This document shows, one piece after another, positions 45,033 through 56,585 of a DNA stretch of 64,000 nucleotides. A model generated the notes under the pieces. The model was not told the DNA's origin. It searched no databases and was given only the letters and a program-made list of their open reading frames with translations. This DNA is from Sipunculus nudus (Eukaryota > Annelida > Sipuncula > Golfingiida > Sipunculidae): assembly GCA_026874595.1 (NCBI GenBank), contig CM049315.1, positions 64,231,389 through 64,295,388 on the forward strand, in the 5' to 3' direction. The position numbers and the translations under genes were made by a program. The number at the start of each line of letters is the position of its first letter. Within the stretch, counting starts at the first letter, position 1.

Positions 45033-45932
45033 TCGAGGGAAGAATGAGAATCTGGGAAGATCTGGAATCCTCCCGGGAGAAATTAGAATTCTCATTCTTC
45101 CTGGGACAAATGAGAATTCCAGTCTCTCCCGGGAAAAATGAGAATGCTCATTTTTCCCGAGAGAGATTGGATTTCAGTTTTGAAATTCAAACCTGGGGAA
45201 AATGAGAATTCTTATTTGAGATTAAAATGTACAATAAGTATTTTACCCCAGTTACTCTATTGTTTAGCATATAAAATAACAGGTATATGTTTTTCATGAT
45301 TGAACTTAACATGTATAGATATCATAAGCTCACTGACAATTTGTCAGATGTGTTAGTCAATCTAGCATAGATGTTTATCTTCACTGAATTGTAGATTAAA
45401 AATATTCACATCTAGAAATCTTTATAATTGAATCATGTGTGCTAAGAACTAATATGTAAATATTTGATGTGCTTGTTTTCAACTTGCATGTATGTGATGG
45501 GTTTGGTACTATCATGTGTGAATAAAATGATTTTAACATAAATGTTTTTTTCTACTTTTTTTCATGACAAAAAATGGTACTGTTCTTTTAGCAATGGTGA
45601 GATAATAACATTAAAGTTTGGTTATAATACCGTAGTAAAATATGCAAACTTAACCCACCTTAACTATTAAAGGATATCATTTAACAAATTGAAGCTGGCT
45701 GGGAAAAATAAGAATTCTGGGGGTTTCCCGGTAAAAATCAGAATTCTCATTCTTCCCGGGAAAAATGAGAATCAAATCATAGTATGAAATGATTCTCATT
45801 TTCCCCGGGAAGAAAGGGAATTCCCATTATTCCCGGGAAAAATCAGAATTCTCATTCTGCCCGGGGAAAATCAGAATTCTAATTTTTCCCGGGAGGATTC
45901 TGGATCTTCCCAGATTCTCATTCTTGCCTTGA
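45033..45932. mobile_element. Fold-back element, 900 bp, GAGAATTCTC arms
   Basis: Outer ends TCGAGGGAAGAATGAGAATC and the complement of the right end, TCAAGGCAAGAATGAGAATC, match over about 48 bp with GGGAAGATC and CCTCCCGGGAG following. Each arm (45,033-45,215 and 45,697-45,932) is a chain of CCCGGGA-AAAATGAGAATTCTCAT words that are palindromic themselves. The 480-bp centre is unique. It sits between TATATATG on the left and a (CA)n/ATATATG stretch on the right, and has no coding capacity. Confidence 0.82.
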
Positions 45933-46075
45933 CACACACACACACACACATATATGCTTTGGCGCCCCGGATGGCGATTTTTTTGTATCGTGCAGCATGT
46001 GATTAAAAGTAGGAAATTGGTCAAAATACTGAATTGAAAATTTTCCAAACCACGAGGGGCATACCCCTTCCAATA

Positions 46076-46588
46076 GACCCAGTTGTGGCTCTTTTGTAAA
46101 CACAGAGCCAGAGGCCCTGCCTTCATTTATCTAGCTAAGGAGGTTACCTCCTTGATCTAGCGGACGGGAACGCATGCATCTTCTGACGATGCACCCGTTT
46201 TAAGTACAAGTATCTTATCTTGAATTTGGTGAACCGGGGCGATTGTTTCAGCCAGCGGTGAGCAGTGCACGTGTTACATCATCACTGCTGTGAATGTCCT
46301 TTTAAACTGGACCATTGGCTACATAAGACCACTGGATACATGAGTTGTTACCAGGGTTATACACTGGATTGTTTCAGTCGGCAAGGTGCATATATCACAT
46401 TTCAGCTGGGTGGGTCAGGAAGTTAGCAGTGATGATGTAACACGGTCTCTACACACCGCTGGCTAAAACAATCACCCTGGCTTACCATCGTCTAAGACTA
46501 ACAGTGCATGCGTTCCCGTCCGCAAAATAAATGAAGGCAGCAACCTGTGGCTCTGTGTTTACAACAGAGACAAAACTGGGTCTACCCC
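46076..46588. mobile_element. Long inverted-repeat (fold-back) element, ~510 bp
   Basis: AGACCCAGTT on the left pairs with AACTGGGTCT on the right. Inner paired blocks are TGTAAACACAGAGCCA, CTGCCTTCATTTAT and a perfect 19-bp pair, GCGGACGGGAACGCATGCA at 46,160-46,178 and its complement at 46,505-46,523. Further in are GATTGTTTCAGCCAGCGG paired with CCGCTGGCTAAAACAATC, and GTGTTACATCATCACTGCT with AGCAGTGATGATGTAACAC. Nearly the whole unit can fold. Confidence 0.85.
46137..46153. repeat. Small palindrome insertion AAGGAGG..CCTCCTT
   Basis: AAGGAGG, TTA, CCTCCTT, flanked by ATCTAG on both sides (46,129-46,134 and 46,155-46,160). The mirrored arm of the fold-back element lacks it, so it is an insertion in one arm. 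Confidence 0.75.
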
Positions 46589-46639
46589 GCCCATACACCC
46601 ATCTTTCCTGCGCTTTCACGTCCTAAAACTTGAAACATT

Positions 46640-46889
46640 TACAAACAGGGGCGTCAATATAGGGGTGGGGGGTGGGGATTGGGGTATATATACCCCCACT
46701 TTTTGCAAGGGGGGGATGGTCAATGTAATCATCCCCCCCCCCACTTTTCACAGAATTATATTATAATATTGCAAATGAAATATATTAATAAATAGAATTA
46801 AAGACTGGATCCATTTACTATCTAAACCTTGCTTAGAATTCACAACATAACTTAGAATAAAACCTTATAATTATTTGAAATATGATTAA

Positions 46890-46944
<55 letters not shown>

Positions 46945-47092
46945 TAGAGTTGAATATGTCACTCAGAGACGCTGAAAAAGGTATATATGTGTGTGTGTGT
47001 GTGTGTACAAAGTCATCCCCCCCCCCACAATGGAAGAAAAATAGTCGCCACTGTTTACAGAATATTCCAAAACTTTTAAAAACGCTAAAAAA

Positions 47093-47140
<48 letters not shown>

Positions 47141-47224
47141 CACACAGACATATATGCGGTGCCCCCTCCCCCACTTTTATGAACGCTCCAAAGCCTATAT
47201 CACACACACACACACATATATGAT
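46640..47224. repeat. G/C-tract repeat remnants and TA microsatellites
   Basis: GGGGCGTCAATATAGGGG with G and C tracts at 46,648-46,745, (TA)n at 46,891-46,942 and 47,095-47,132, and GT/CA repeats at about 46,987 and 47,200. Pieces of C-tract repeat recur at about 47,015 and 47,160. Frames here are simple-repeat artefacts. Confidence 0.8.
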
Positions 47225-47394
47225 TTGACGGTGGTGTTCGGTGATCTGTAAGGGTGGAGGAAACCGATGGGCCCGGAGAAAAGCACCGGCCTTGGACTGT
47301 CCACAACAGCCCATTCTCATGGCCACGCCAGGGATCGAACCCTTGTCGCCAGCGGAGAGCGCCAAGTCTTCTACCACTCGGCTGTCAGGCCCCA
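47225..47394 (-). mobile_element. tRNA-derived SINE, second family
   Basis: On the minus strand the head reads GGCCTGACAGCCGAGTGGTA, GAAGAC (A-box region), then GGGTTCGATCCC at 47,342-47,331, a perfect B box. The body contains TTTTCTCCGGGCC and CGGTTTCCTCCACC, wording seen in central domains of several invertebrate SINEs; I cannot name the family with certainty. It ends in a GT/TA-rich simple repeat. Distinct from the SINE at 3.4 and 10.0 kb. Confidence 0.72.
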
Positions 47395-49095
47395 TTATTA
47401 TAAATATAACCTGGTCAGCGTTCCCTTGATTAATCTTCAGACCGGAACCAGTTCTCCTGGGACGGAGATAACAAAAGGCTGATGGGCTATATATATGTGT
47501 GTGTATGACATGTATATATATGTGTATATAGAAGTGTGTGGGTGTTTGTGAACGCGGAAAGTTCTTTGTATAATATATAGCAATAAAAAATCAGAAGTGT
47601 ACAGTGAAGAATGGAGATATCAAGCCTTCAATGATTCAACTCTAAAAGACGAAAAATCAAGGGGATGAGAGAAAATAACAAAATAACACAATATGCTTCG
47701 TGGATTACCTCGTGAATCTTAATAACTGTCTATCGCTCTATATTGTGTGTATTTACTGAATAAAAGGTTTTAAATGTGAAGAACTCGGCCTGTTCCTTAC
47801 GTTGTAAACAGCAACGGAACCATTCTTTCAGCAATAAACAAATTATTTCATGACAGTAAAATTTTGTATTTTGTTTCTGTTTTAAATCATAACCATGAGA
47901 ATCGATGATCATAAGATCAGGTATATAGATATCATCTTGATCATGACAGTATACACTGCTACATGATTTAGAATAGTACTAGTATGTTTTCTTTTATGTT
48001 TTTAAGTTTAGAAGAAGTGGATTCATTTAAATGAACAAATAAATAAATCCACGACTAAATGAATAGCCAATAAATAGATGAATGATAAATCACTCGGGGG
48101 GGGGGGGGGGATCATAATATCAAGAACGATAATAAAAAAAAGGAGTAAAATTAAATTTATCAAAATTATATTCCTAATAAACCTGCGGAAAATGAAATGC
48201 TAGGCAAACTCTGCATGTTTACAAAGCTTTATTAAAAGGGTTTTATTAATCACGGTAAATAATGAAAAGAAAAAAAAAAATCGGTTGTCGGAAGTAAACT
48301 GTATATATATATTTTTACCATCATTTGAGTCATTTCTTATTATGCCATGTGATAATGATCATATGGCGGAACATGGGTTGTTTTTCTCCAGCGGCGCGCT
48401 TTGTAATATGCCGAAGCCCTGGCAGCATCCCCATTCCCCAGCAGTTGCTCCTTGTGCTCCATCACTCAGGCGCATGCTGCATGCTTTTAACAATAATTCT
48501 TTTTTTTTTTTTTAATACACCATAGACATATTAGCTACTAATTTCATACATTTATGTGCACCTTACCAGAAACTTTACCGACTTTTTAGCACAAGCCTTT
48601 ATGACAACTCGAAAGCTTGCTCGAAAATTGCCCGACGTATAACTTATTTTATGCAACTGAATTCCATATATTGACATTGTAATGTTATTGTTAGATACAG
48701 GTTAACTAAATAACTCATTATCAGGTCTCGAGGGAAGAAAATGCATAAATTTGACTACAATAGTAAACCGGTCTATTAGAAAAGCGCATAGTAGGGGGTT
48801 GAGGACATGGTCAGCGGGATTAGGGTTAGTTTGACCACGCGAGACAGTTGTTACTTCTAATACCTCGCATCGTTCGTTATAAATGTTATTACTATTAACT
48901 GACATGTATTGTATCATTACTATTTGCTTTTTACCGATAAAAACCGTGGCGGATGAATTTACACAAAATCCCCCCCCCCCCCCCCCCCCGCTATCTACGC
49001 CCCTGACTAGAACTAAAATTCGGTTACCAATTTAGGGGTAAGGGAAATTAAAATGAACCATAACTCAAAGGATGTCTTTTACTTCAAATTATTGC
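47395..49095. other. No gene established
   Basis: AT-rich with a G14 run at about 48,098 and a C20 run at about 48,970 followed by CGCTATCTACGCCCCTGAC, the terminal word of a G-tract repeat. A moderately GC-rich patch at 48,360-48,490 lies next to a T15 run, but no protein family is recognisable. Confidence 0.45.
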
Positions 49096-50412
49096 ATATT
49101 TTAAGCGAAGCTGATTGAAAGTCAACTGAGGTATAGGAATGGCCGTTTGGCCGTCGTCCGTAAATAAAAAAATACCCTTGGGAGGGAAAACTGAAATTAA
49201 GTCACTGCGACCTGTATTCGACGAGCTATGGGGCTTGAATGTACCCCCCAGAAAATTAAAAATTGATACAGAATCACCAGTATCTTGATAATTAATGCAA
49301 GGATTGCCATGAATCTTGCCATTAATATGGACCATGACTAGTTTTGTCAGTTCCCGAAAACAGGTTGCCCGCTTAAGCGAATGCCCTATAAGTAATCGCC
49401 ATGTCCGTCCCATCTGTCTGTCCATCTGTTCGTCATTCTGTATATTCGTCAAATTTGTTTCCTGATGATAACTCAAGTTTTGATAGACATATCGATTTCA
49501 AACTTGACTTATATATGGCCCACCTCTAAAGCAAAAACTGTTGATTTTTTGGGTCATGAGGTCAAAAAGTCAAGGTCACAGGATGCATTTTAAGCCAAAC
49601 TTTTCATTCCAGACCTTCCATTTAACACATATCGGTGACTTGCATATAGGAGGTGAACCTGATTGATTTTGGGATCACAGGGTCAAAGGTCAAGGTCAGA
49701 GTGGCCATCTGTCCACTTATTTGTTTTTGAAGGATAACCCCAGTTTGGATGAACATATTTGTTTAAAACTTTATTTATATATGGCCAACTTACAAAGTAA
49801 AAATCCTTTTTATTTTTGGGTCATGAGGTCAAAGGTCAAGGTCAAAGGGTTCATCTGTCAGCATATTCGTTTAAAGATGATAACTTCAGGGTGGATTGAA
49901 ATACAGATTGCAAACTTGACTAATATATTGCCCACCACTAAAGTAAAAACCCTTTTGATTTAAGGGTCAAAGGTCAAGGTCACAGGACCCACTTCTTTAA
50001 AAGATTGAGGATGCGTTTTAAGCCAAACTTTTCATCCCAAACCTTCCATCATCCACATTCTGCTCTCCTGACAATGGGTAACAAGATCAAGTTCACAGGG
50101 GGCCATCTGTCCAAGCACATACTGTATTTGTTTCCAAATGATAACTTCAGTTTAGAATGACAAATGGATATCAAACTTGTTCTGATTTGAAAATGGAAAT
50201 TTTTGATTATTTTCAACACCTTCTAATTTCAGTTACGGTAATAAATTTTAATGTGTATCATTATACTTTGATCAATTCATCTCCACTTTCTTCCTTTTAA
50301 TAATTTATCTGAAAAATACTTCAGATACCAATGCTTGCACACTGTTGCCACATTTCCATTTTCCATATTCCAGGCAGCTGTACGTCATTGCCTATGGTCA
50401 CTTGTTTTTTTT
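49096..50412 (-). mobile_element. P1-related element with ~145-bp core (copy H)
   Basis: Read on the minus strand: 5' end ACAAGTGACCATAGGC at about 50,390-50,410. The core of about five units is marked by GGTCAAAGGTCAAGGTCA-type words at about 49,552, 49,674, 49,817 and 49,962. The 3' region has CGGACGACGGCCAAACGG and a decayed P1 hairpin at about 49,105-49,135 (AAGCTGATTGAAAGTCAACTGAGG on the plus strand in pieces). Its GACGGACATGG/AGACAGATGG tetranucleotide tract is near 49,400-49,430. Confidence 0.65.
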
Positions 50413-50770
50413 TTAATATAAAACCTTTTCAGGCGTGACCTAGTCTGATGAAGCTAATCTATACGCTTAATGCAACAGTAACTTTATTCAGATACGGCAT
50501 CAGGGCGTTATTTAGAATAGGAACAGAAACCAACAGAAATACCAGTATATCATTATCAACTTCACAAGGTCCTTTAAGCTAAATCTAGATTCGGAGACCA
50601 TTCAATTTATGAATAGATCACTGATTAATTAAGAAACGTAGGTAACCATGCATCTTGACTAAACACAAGTCACCCTTTTGTGTAGAACACGGCGAAAGTT
50701 TCCAAGATCCTGAGTGAGTCGTTAAACAACCAATGATATAAAAAAGGTGAAAGCATTCCAATTGGATGTA

Positions 50771-50850
<80 letters not shown>

Positions 50851-51606
50851 CATTTTGGATGGACTCCTGGACTGACTGTAGACATTTGAGATTTTAAACA
50901 AACATGACCAGCTGCCTTGCATGCACGCCTGACCCGTCACTCCGGGAATGCTGCAGAAAGTACACAAAGAAGACTTCCAGCAGCCTTGCAGCAGGTTAGC
51001 AAAATGCGTCTGCCGACAAGGTATTTGTAGAAACGCTCAGAGCTATTTGTTTTCAAGTGACGTGGGACCCGGACTTATCCAGCACTGGGGCGTTTTACCT
51101 GAAGGTGATTTATATTAGCTCAAGATCAGTAAACCAAAACCCTCGTGCTGATTTTGGGCATGTTTTCAAAATCATGTTTCACATTAATGTGCTGAACCTT
51201 GCATGATGTTAACTGAGCTTGGAATTTTCTGTGGTTTTAATTTAATTAAAGATAAATACAATGCGCACAGCCACGTTCTGTATAAAATTCTCAAAAATCA
51301 AAGCATGTTCCACACTATGCCAGGGCAATGTAAAATGAACCATGCACCGTTTTTGCAAAGTTTATGTTTATAAATTTTATATGCCTGCTTTATTCAGAGA
51401 CAGAGTAAAGTTTTAACAAAAATGTTCACATATTCACTTGTTTAATGTTCAAAGAAGTGATTATAAGAAGCTTATAAGGGTGATATCCCAAATATAACCA
51501 TAACATGTTCAGCTTCGGGAATGTTTACGGAACGGATATGATCCTATTCAAAATTTAAATGTCATTACCTCAAAATCAAAACAAATACACACGCATAAAG
51601 CCCAAA
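50413..51606. other. No gene seen; (TA)35 array
   Basis: A 71-bp (TA)n array at 50,777-50,847 with no interruptions. Other sequence is unremarkable. Confidence 0.7.
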
Positions 51607-51607
51607 C

Positions 51608-52180
51608 AGTGTTTTCTGAGCCTGGATGTTCCAGTATGAAACCCGAGCAGTGTTTACTGCGCCTGGACTTTCCTGTATCAAGCCCGAGGTAGTGTTTACT
51701 GCGCCTGGACGTTCTTGTTTAAAGCCCGAGGTAGTGTTTACTGCGCCTGGACGTTTCTGTATAAAGCCCGAGGTAGTGTTTACTGCGCTTGGACGTTCCT
51801 GAATAAATCTGGAGGTAGTGTTTACTGCGCCTGGACGTTCATGTATAAAGCTCCTGCAGTGTTACTGCGCCTTGACGTTCCGTTATAAAGCCGGGGGTAG
51901 TGTTCACTGCGCCTGGACGTTACTGTATAAAGCCCGAGGTAATGTTTACTGCCCCTGGACTTTCCTGGATAAAGCCCTACGTAGTGTTTACTGCGCCTTG
52001 ACGTTCCTGAATAAATCTGGAGGTAGTGTTTACTGCGCCTGGACGTTCCTGGATAAAGCCCGAGGTTGTGTTTACTGCGCCTGGACGTTCCTTTATAAAT
52101 TCGGAGGTAGTGTTTACTGCGCCTGGACGTTCCTGGAAAAAGCCCGAGCAGTGTTTACTTCCTCTGGACGTTTCTGTGAA
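51608..52180 (+). repeat. 42-bp tandem repeat, 14 units
   Basis: AGTGTTTACTGCGCCTGGAC landmarks occur at 51608, 51649, 51691, 51733, 51775, 51817, 51858, 51899, 51941, 51983, 52025, 52067, 52109 and 52150, a spacing of 42 with four 41s. Unit ends in ATAAAGCCCGAGGT. Because 42 is 14 codons a 122-residue plus-strand frame with VYCAWTFL.KA repeats is open from 51,818, but 41-bp units shift it and nothing marks it as a gene. Confidence 0.93.
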
Positions 52181-52268
52181 AGTTGAATTCATTTCAGGGA
52201 CCCCGGATCAATGCAAGACCTCGTGCTGATTGGGCGCAAACTGCAGTTTAACCAATTTTACAAATAAA

Positions 52269-53738
52269 AACAAGTGGCCCATGGGCCTTGACGCTCAGCT
52301 AATTTTGACTGGGTGCTCATGTTTAATTTATTAATGTTATAAATTTTCTATGAGGATAGCCTATGGCTAAAGTTAGTGTTGAAAAATGGACAGAAAATAA
52401 AAATTTCATGACTCATAGGAGACCTGCCCAGGACCCCCCCCCCCCCCTGGATTTCACAGTAGAGGGATCCAAGGAAAATAGATATATATTGTACCCTTAC
52501 TGGGTGCTAAAATCATGTTTCTGGTCTATCGCAAGCAGAATATAGGTCACCATGATCCAATTTCGGGTTTCCAAGGAGAATTGCCAAGGATTTCCCAGAA
52601 TGTCATGTTAGAACGAGTCTAGGGCTAATGGATACAATTTGTGCCTTGTCTGTCTGGGTGCGCAAAACCATTTTACAGCCCATAGTTCACACAATATAGG
52701 TCACCATGACCTAATTTCAGGTTTCCTGGGACACTAACTAGGACCTCCCTGAATTTTTTGTTGAAAGATTCTACGCCTAATGGATACAATTTGTGCCCTG
52801 TCTGACTGACCTTATTTCAGGTTTCCAAGGAGATTTGCCTAGGACCTCCCAGGATGTTGCATTAGAAGATTCTAAGCCTAACAGATATGATTTCTGCCCA
52901 TCTGACATTCAGGAGGCTCAAAAAACGGTTTTTTCTTGTGGGTCAAAAATGTAGGTCACCATGACCTAATTTCAGGTTTCCAAGGAGATTTGCCTAGAGC
53001 CTCCCAGGAATTTGTGTAAGAAGATTCTAGGCCTCACAGATACGATTGGTCCCCATCTGACATTTAGGGTGCTCATATGACATCTTTTCCCTGAAGGTCG
53101 CAGAATAAAAGTCACAGTGACCTAGTTCCAGATTTCCGAGGACATTTGCCTAGGATCTCCCAAAACGTCAGGTTAGTTTTCTAGGCCTAATGGATACAAT
53201 TTGTGCCCAGTCTGTCTGGCTGCTCGAAATCATGTTTTCGGCCCGTAAGTCACAAAATATAGGTCACTATGGCCAAATTTCAGGTTTCCAAGGAGATGTG
53301 CCAAGAAACTCACAGGATATTGAGTTAGAAGATTCTAGGCCTCACATATAAGTTTTGTCCCATCTGACGTTCAGGGTGCTCGAAATTGTTTTCGGCCTGT
53401 AGGTACAAAATATAGGTCACCATGACCTAATTTCAGATTTCCAAGGAGATATGCCTAGGACCTTCCAGAAAATCACGTTGGAGGATTCCAGGCCTAATGG
53501 ATACAATGTGTGCCCCGTCTTGGTGCTCACAATCATGTTTTCGGCCCGTAGGTCACAAAACATGATCTTATTAGGGTTTCCAAGGAGATTTGCCCAGGAC
53601 CTCCCTGGTCGTACAGTTAGAAATTTCTAAGTCTAACGGTCACGAGTTGTGCCCTGTTAACGGGCGGACGGCCGGACAACCGCCGGACAAAGGGTGATCG
53701 CTGTAGCTCAGATGACTTACAGTCAGCTGAGCTAAAAA
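52269..53738 (+). mobile_element. P1 element with ~150-bp tandem core (copy I)
   Basis: The 5' module AACAAGTGGCCCATGGGCC with GCTCAGCT is at 52,269. Eight degenerate units are marked by AGGTCACCATGACCTAATTT at about 52,545, 52,691, 52,953, 53,107, 53,261, 53,414 and 53,560, each with TTTCCAAGGAGATTTGCC, TTCTAGGCCTAA and ACAATTTGTGCCC. The 3' module is a CGGGCGGACGGCCGGAC tract, GATCGCTGTAG and the P1 hairpin ending in CTAAAAA at 53,738. Confidence 0.85.
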
Positions 53739-54600
53739 TTGAGCTAACGCTGAGAATGATTGAGAACATTGTTTGAACTGAGCTGTATTTGATATATACA
53801 TGTATATATGGTGTAGCCGTATTAGACTGTCGAAGTGTAGGTAAAGAGCAAGTGTTGCCTCTAAGATAGACTAAATAAAATGTTTATCTCAAAGGCATCA
53901 CTCTTGCTCTTTACATACATATTTATATTAATATATATATATATATATATAAAATCAACAAATCAATAATATTTAGCTCAGCTTACTTTAAGGGATCAAC
54001 CTATGTCCATCCTCCGTCCGACCTTACAGGACACATCGTAACCGTTCGACCTGGTCCTGGGAAAATCTTGGAACAGGCTGGGTGGAAGTCTTTTAGATTG
54101 GACAGGCTCAGGAACAAATGCATGCGATGAAGACACCCAGCAGTGACAGGAGAGTCCCCCCCCCCCCCCCCCCTTCAAGAAAAAAAAAATACTCCACTCC
54201 CAGCCTAACCGACTTTTAATTTTTTTTATTATAGGACAATATTTAATTGTATCACTGTAAAGCTTTATACCAAACCTATTTCAATTTTCAACGCGTGAAA
54301 AAAATGTAATGTATCAGCTATAACATTTTATTTATACTTTGGACTCAATATGTGACTATTTCGAACATAAGGTGGTATGGTAAACAAGCTACAACATCTA
54401 CAAACAAGCTACAACTTTTAGATTAATAAAACATTGTCAGACACCGGGTTAGAAAAAAGTGTGAAAAAAAGCAAATCGTAATAGGCAATTATTCGACTTG
54501 TTGTCTTTAGGCTATAATGTGCTATAATTCCAAAACTAATCAAACATGTACACTGATCAGGTAACAAAAGAATTCATTACCGTGTAACGACGAAGATAAT
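53739..54600. other. No gene seen
   Basis: Short TA array at about 53,930-53,950 and a C18 run at about 54,156. AT-rich otherwise. Confidence 0.5.
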
Positions 54601-54601
54601 C

Positions 54602-54720
54602 CTCTATATATTAATAGCGTAAGGCGATTTTTGTGATTTTCCGTATTTTCTCTGATACCGCCGTACGGATTGCCGTGATTTTCGACATACATATGCTCTG
54701 GGTTTGTCCGAAGAGATTCC
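54602..54720 (+). repeat. Direct repeat flanking TIR element, left
   Basis: CTCTATATATTAATAGCGTA, GCGATTTTTGTG, GATTGCCGTGATTTTCGACA, TACATATG, GGTTTGTCCGAAGAGATTCC. The same order recurs at 56,473-56,585, 1.87 kb away. Confidence 0.75.
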
Positions 54721-55059
54721 GCCCCCTTTTATTTGCAATATTTGCGTATTACGTGCATAATTAATAATTTTAATATTTGCTCCCCCGCGGGCGCCTCTTT
54801 TCTTTGTGTCCTCGGGCCCGATAACACAATGGCCACAGAGTGTTTGATGGCGGGACAGAGTTTTTCTCCGGGGGCCCTATCTGGGCTTTTCTTAAATTTG
54901 CGGTGACCGGCCCGAAATAATCCCCATTGGTGATCCCTTCTCAAAAAGCAACCTCCACGCAGCGAAAAGGTCTATTGTGCACAAGGAGATCTCGCGTGAG
55001 GAAAATGCTCAAAAGGGGGCTCTTTCAAAGAATGAAAATTTTCCGAGCGGTAGTGAATG

Positions 55060-56048
55060 CAGGGTAGTGTGTAAAACCCGAACCCCACGGTCCCCGGATC
55101 CCATAAACCTATTTCCTCAGTTTCCATTATTTATACCGATAAAAACACCACTATTGTTGATGTGAGAACAGAGCAAAGTCCCTTAATGTTGCACATTTGT
55201 AAATGACCGATTCACTGAAAGATTTATAATTACAAAAATATTTCGATAAAGATGGACCTAATTTACTTGAATTTGCCGACTGTTCAATTTTGACGGACCC
55301 CAGTAACCACCGCTCATATTTTTATTTATGACTAAAAGAGGAAAAAAAGTAGCACTCATGTTACACACTAAATATAATATTTGTTATTTTAAATGAAAAT
55401 ATAATAGTGCGGACACAGAGGGGGAGATTTAATTGAAGTGCACTAACAGCTGAGCGGACCTGAGACTGATATATATCAGAGCACTTCCACATAACATCAG
55501 GTTTCGTGCTCCGTTCATAACAATATATGCAATTTAAAGTTGGCAATAATATAAATACCGAAAGGAATTGTTGATTACTTGCAATTCAAGCAACTACAGG
55601 TTCCAAAATAATGATTTTTAAATGTTTTTAATTATTTTACTTTTTAAAATGTTACACAAATGAAATAAATACCAAATATAAAATTATGAATAAAAACTGA
55701 GACAGAAATTTAAATATACAGATACAAACACAATAATAAATTACAAGGGTGTCATGGCTAAACGTGATGTGAAATACATGTATGTACTAAAGAAATGGTA
55801 AAACAACGAGAAAACGGGGTCCGTGTAATCCGAGAGGTCCGTGCGCCAGGGTCTGTTAGTGTTTTTTTTTATCAAATTTTGTTGCAAAACAGACTATTTT
55901 TTATGTTTTAACCAAACATGATATAAAATATGTCTTTAGATAAGATTATGCTAATATATCTGGACAAATTACCATGACAGTTTAAGAATTACAAATTTTT
56001 CTTGGGGTCCGGGATCCGGAGTGGGATCCGGGTTTAACACACTGCCTG
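55060..56048. mobile_element. TIR element, ~990 bp
   Basis: Left end CAGGGTAGTGTGTAAAACCCG, and the complement of the right end, CAGGCAGTGTGTTAAACCCG, then GGATCC in both. The centre is AT-rich with no frame. No clear target duplication, so superfamily is open (hAT-like CAGGG start). Confidence 0.6.
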
Positions 56049-56472
56049 AACCTAGTGACTGTCTCACTGGAAAACATTGGCTCAGCTTTCAAACAGAAAG
56101 GAGTGCGTGATAATCAAAAATATATACAGCCGTAAAATGTACCGCATAATATAATGCTACCACGAACTTTTGCGCAGCGGGATTGCCCGACAATGTTAAT
56201 GCTCAGTTTTGTGCGTTATAATCGGAATGCAATTATCGAGATCACGTCTCAGCGCTGTATTCTACTACCATGCAAGATAACAGGTTCCTTTACTGGCGGA
56301 TTCACGGGCTCGGAGAGCAACTTTAAATGGCGATGTTCAGCATAATATATATTCATATAAAAATGATTTTATTTCACATTCTTCATTTTATTTAACACAA
56401 CTTCTTCGAAAATTCTCCGGTCATCCTCTCGGCTTCAATTAGTTTTATGCATAACACCATGCAAATAATTGA

Positions 56473-56585
56473 TCTATATATTAATAGTGTAACGCGATTT
56501 GTGTGAATTTACATGACTCCTCTGACATTACGGTTTGCCGTGATTTTTGACATACATATGTTCAGGTTTGTCCGAAGACATTCCA
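56473..56585 (+). repeat. Direct repeat flanking TIR element, right
   Basis: Partner of 54,602-54,720, about 20% diverged by eye. It could be the terminal repeat of a larger element spanning 54.6-56.6 kb or two independent insertions. Confidence 0.7.

Noticed and set aside
46886-47306. Tyr-Ile-rich frames
   Set aside because: Translation of TA and GT microsatellites.
51818-52186. 122-codon repetitive frame
   Set aside because: Explained by the 42-bp period; 41-bp units shift the frame outside this stretch and no gene context exists.
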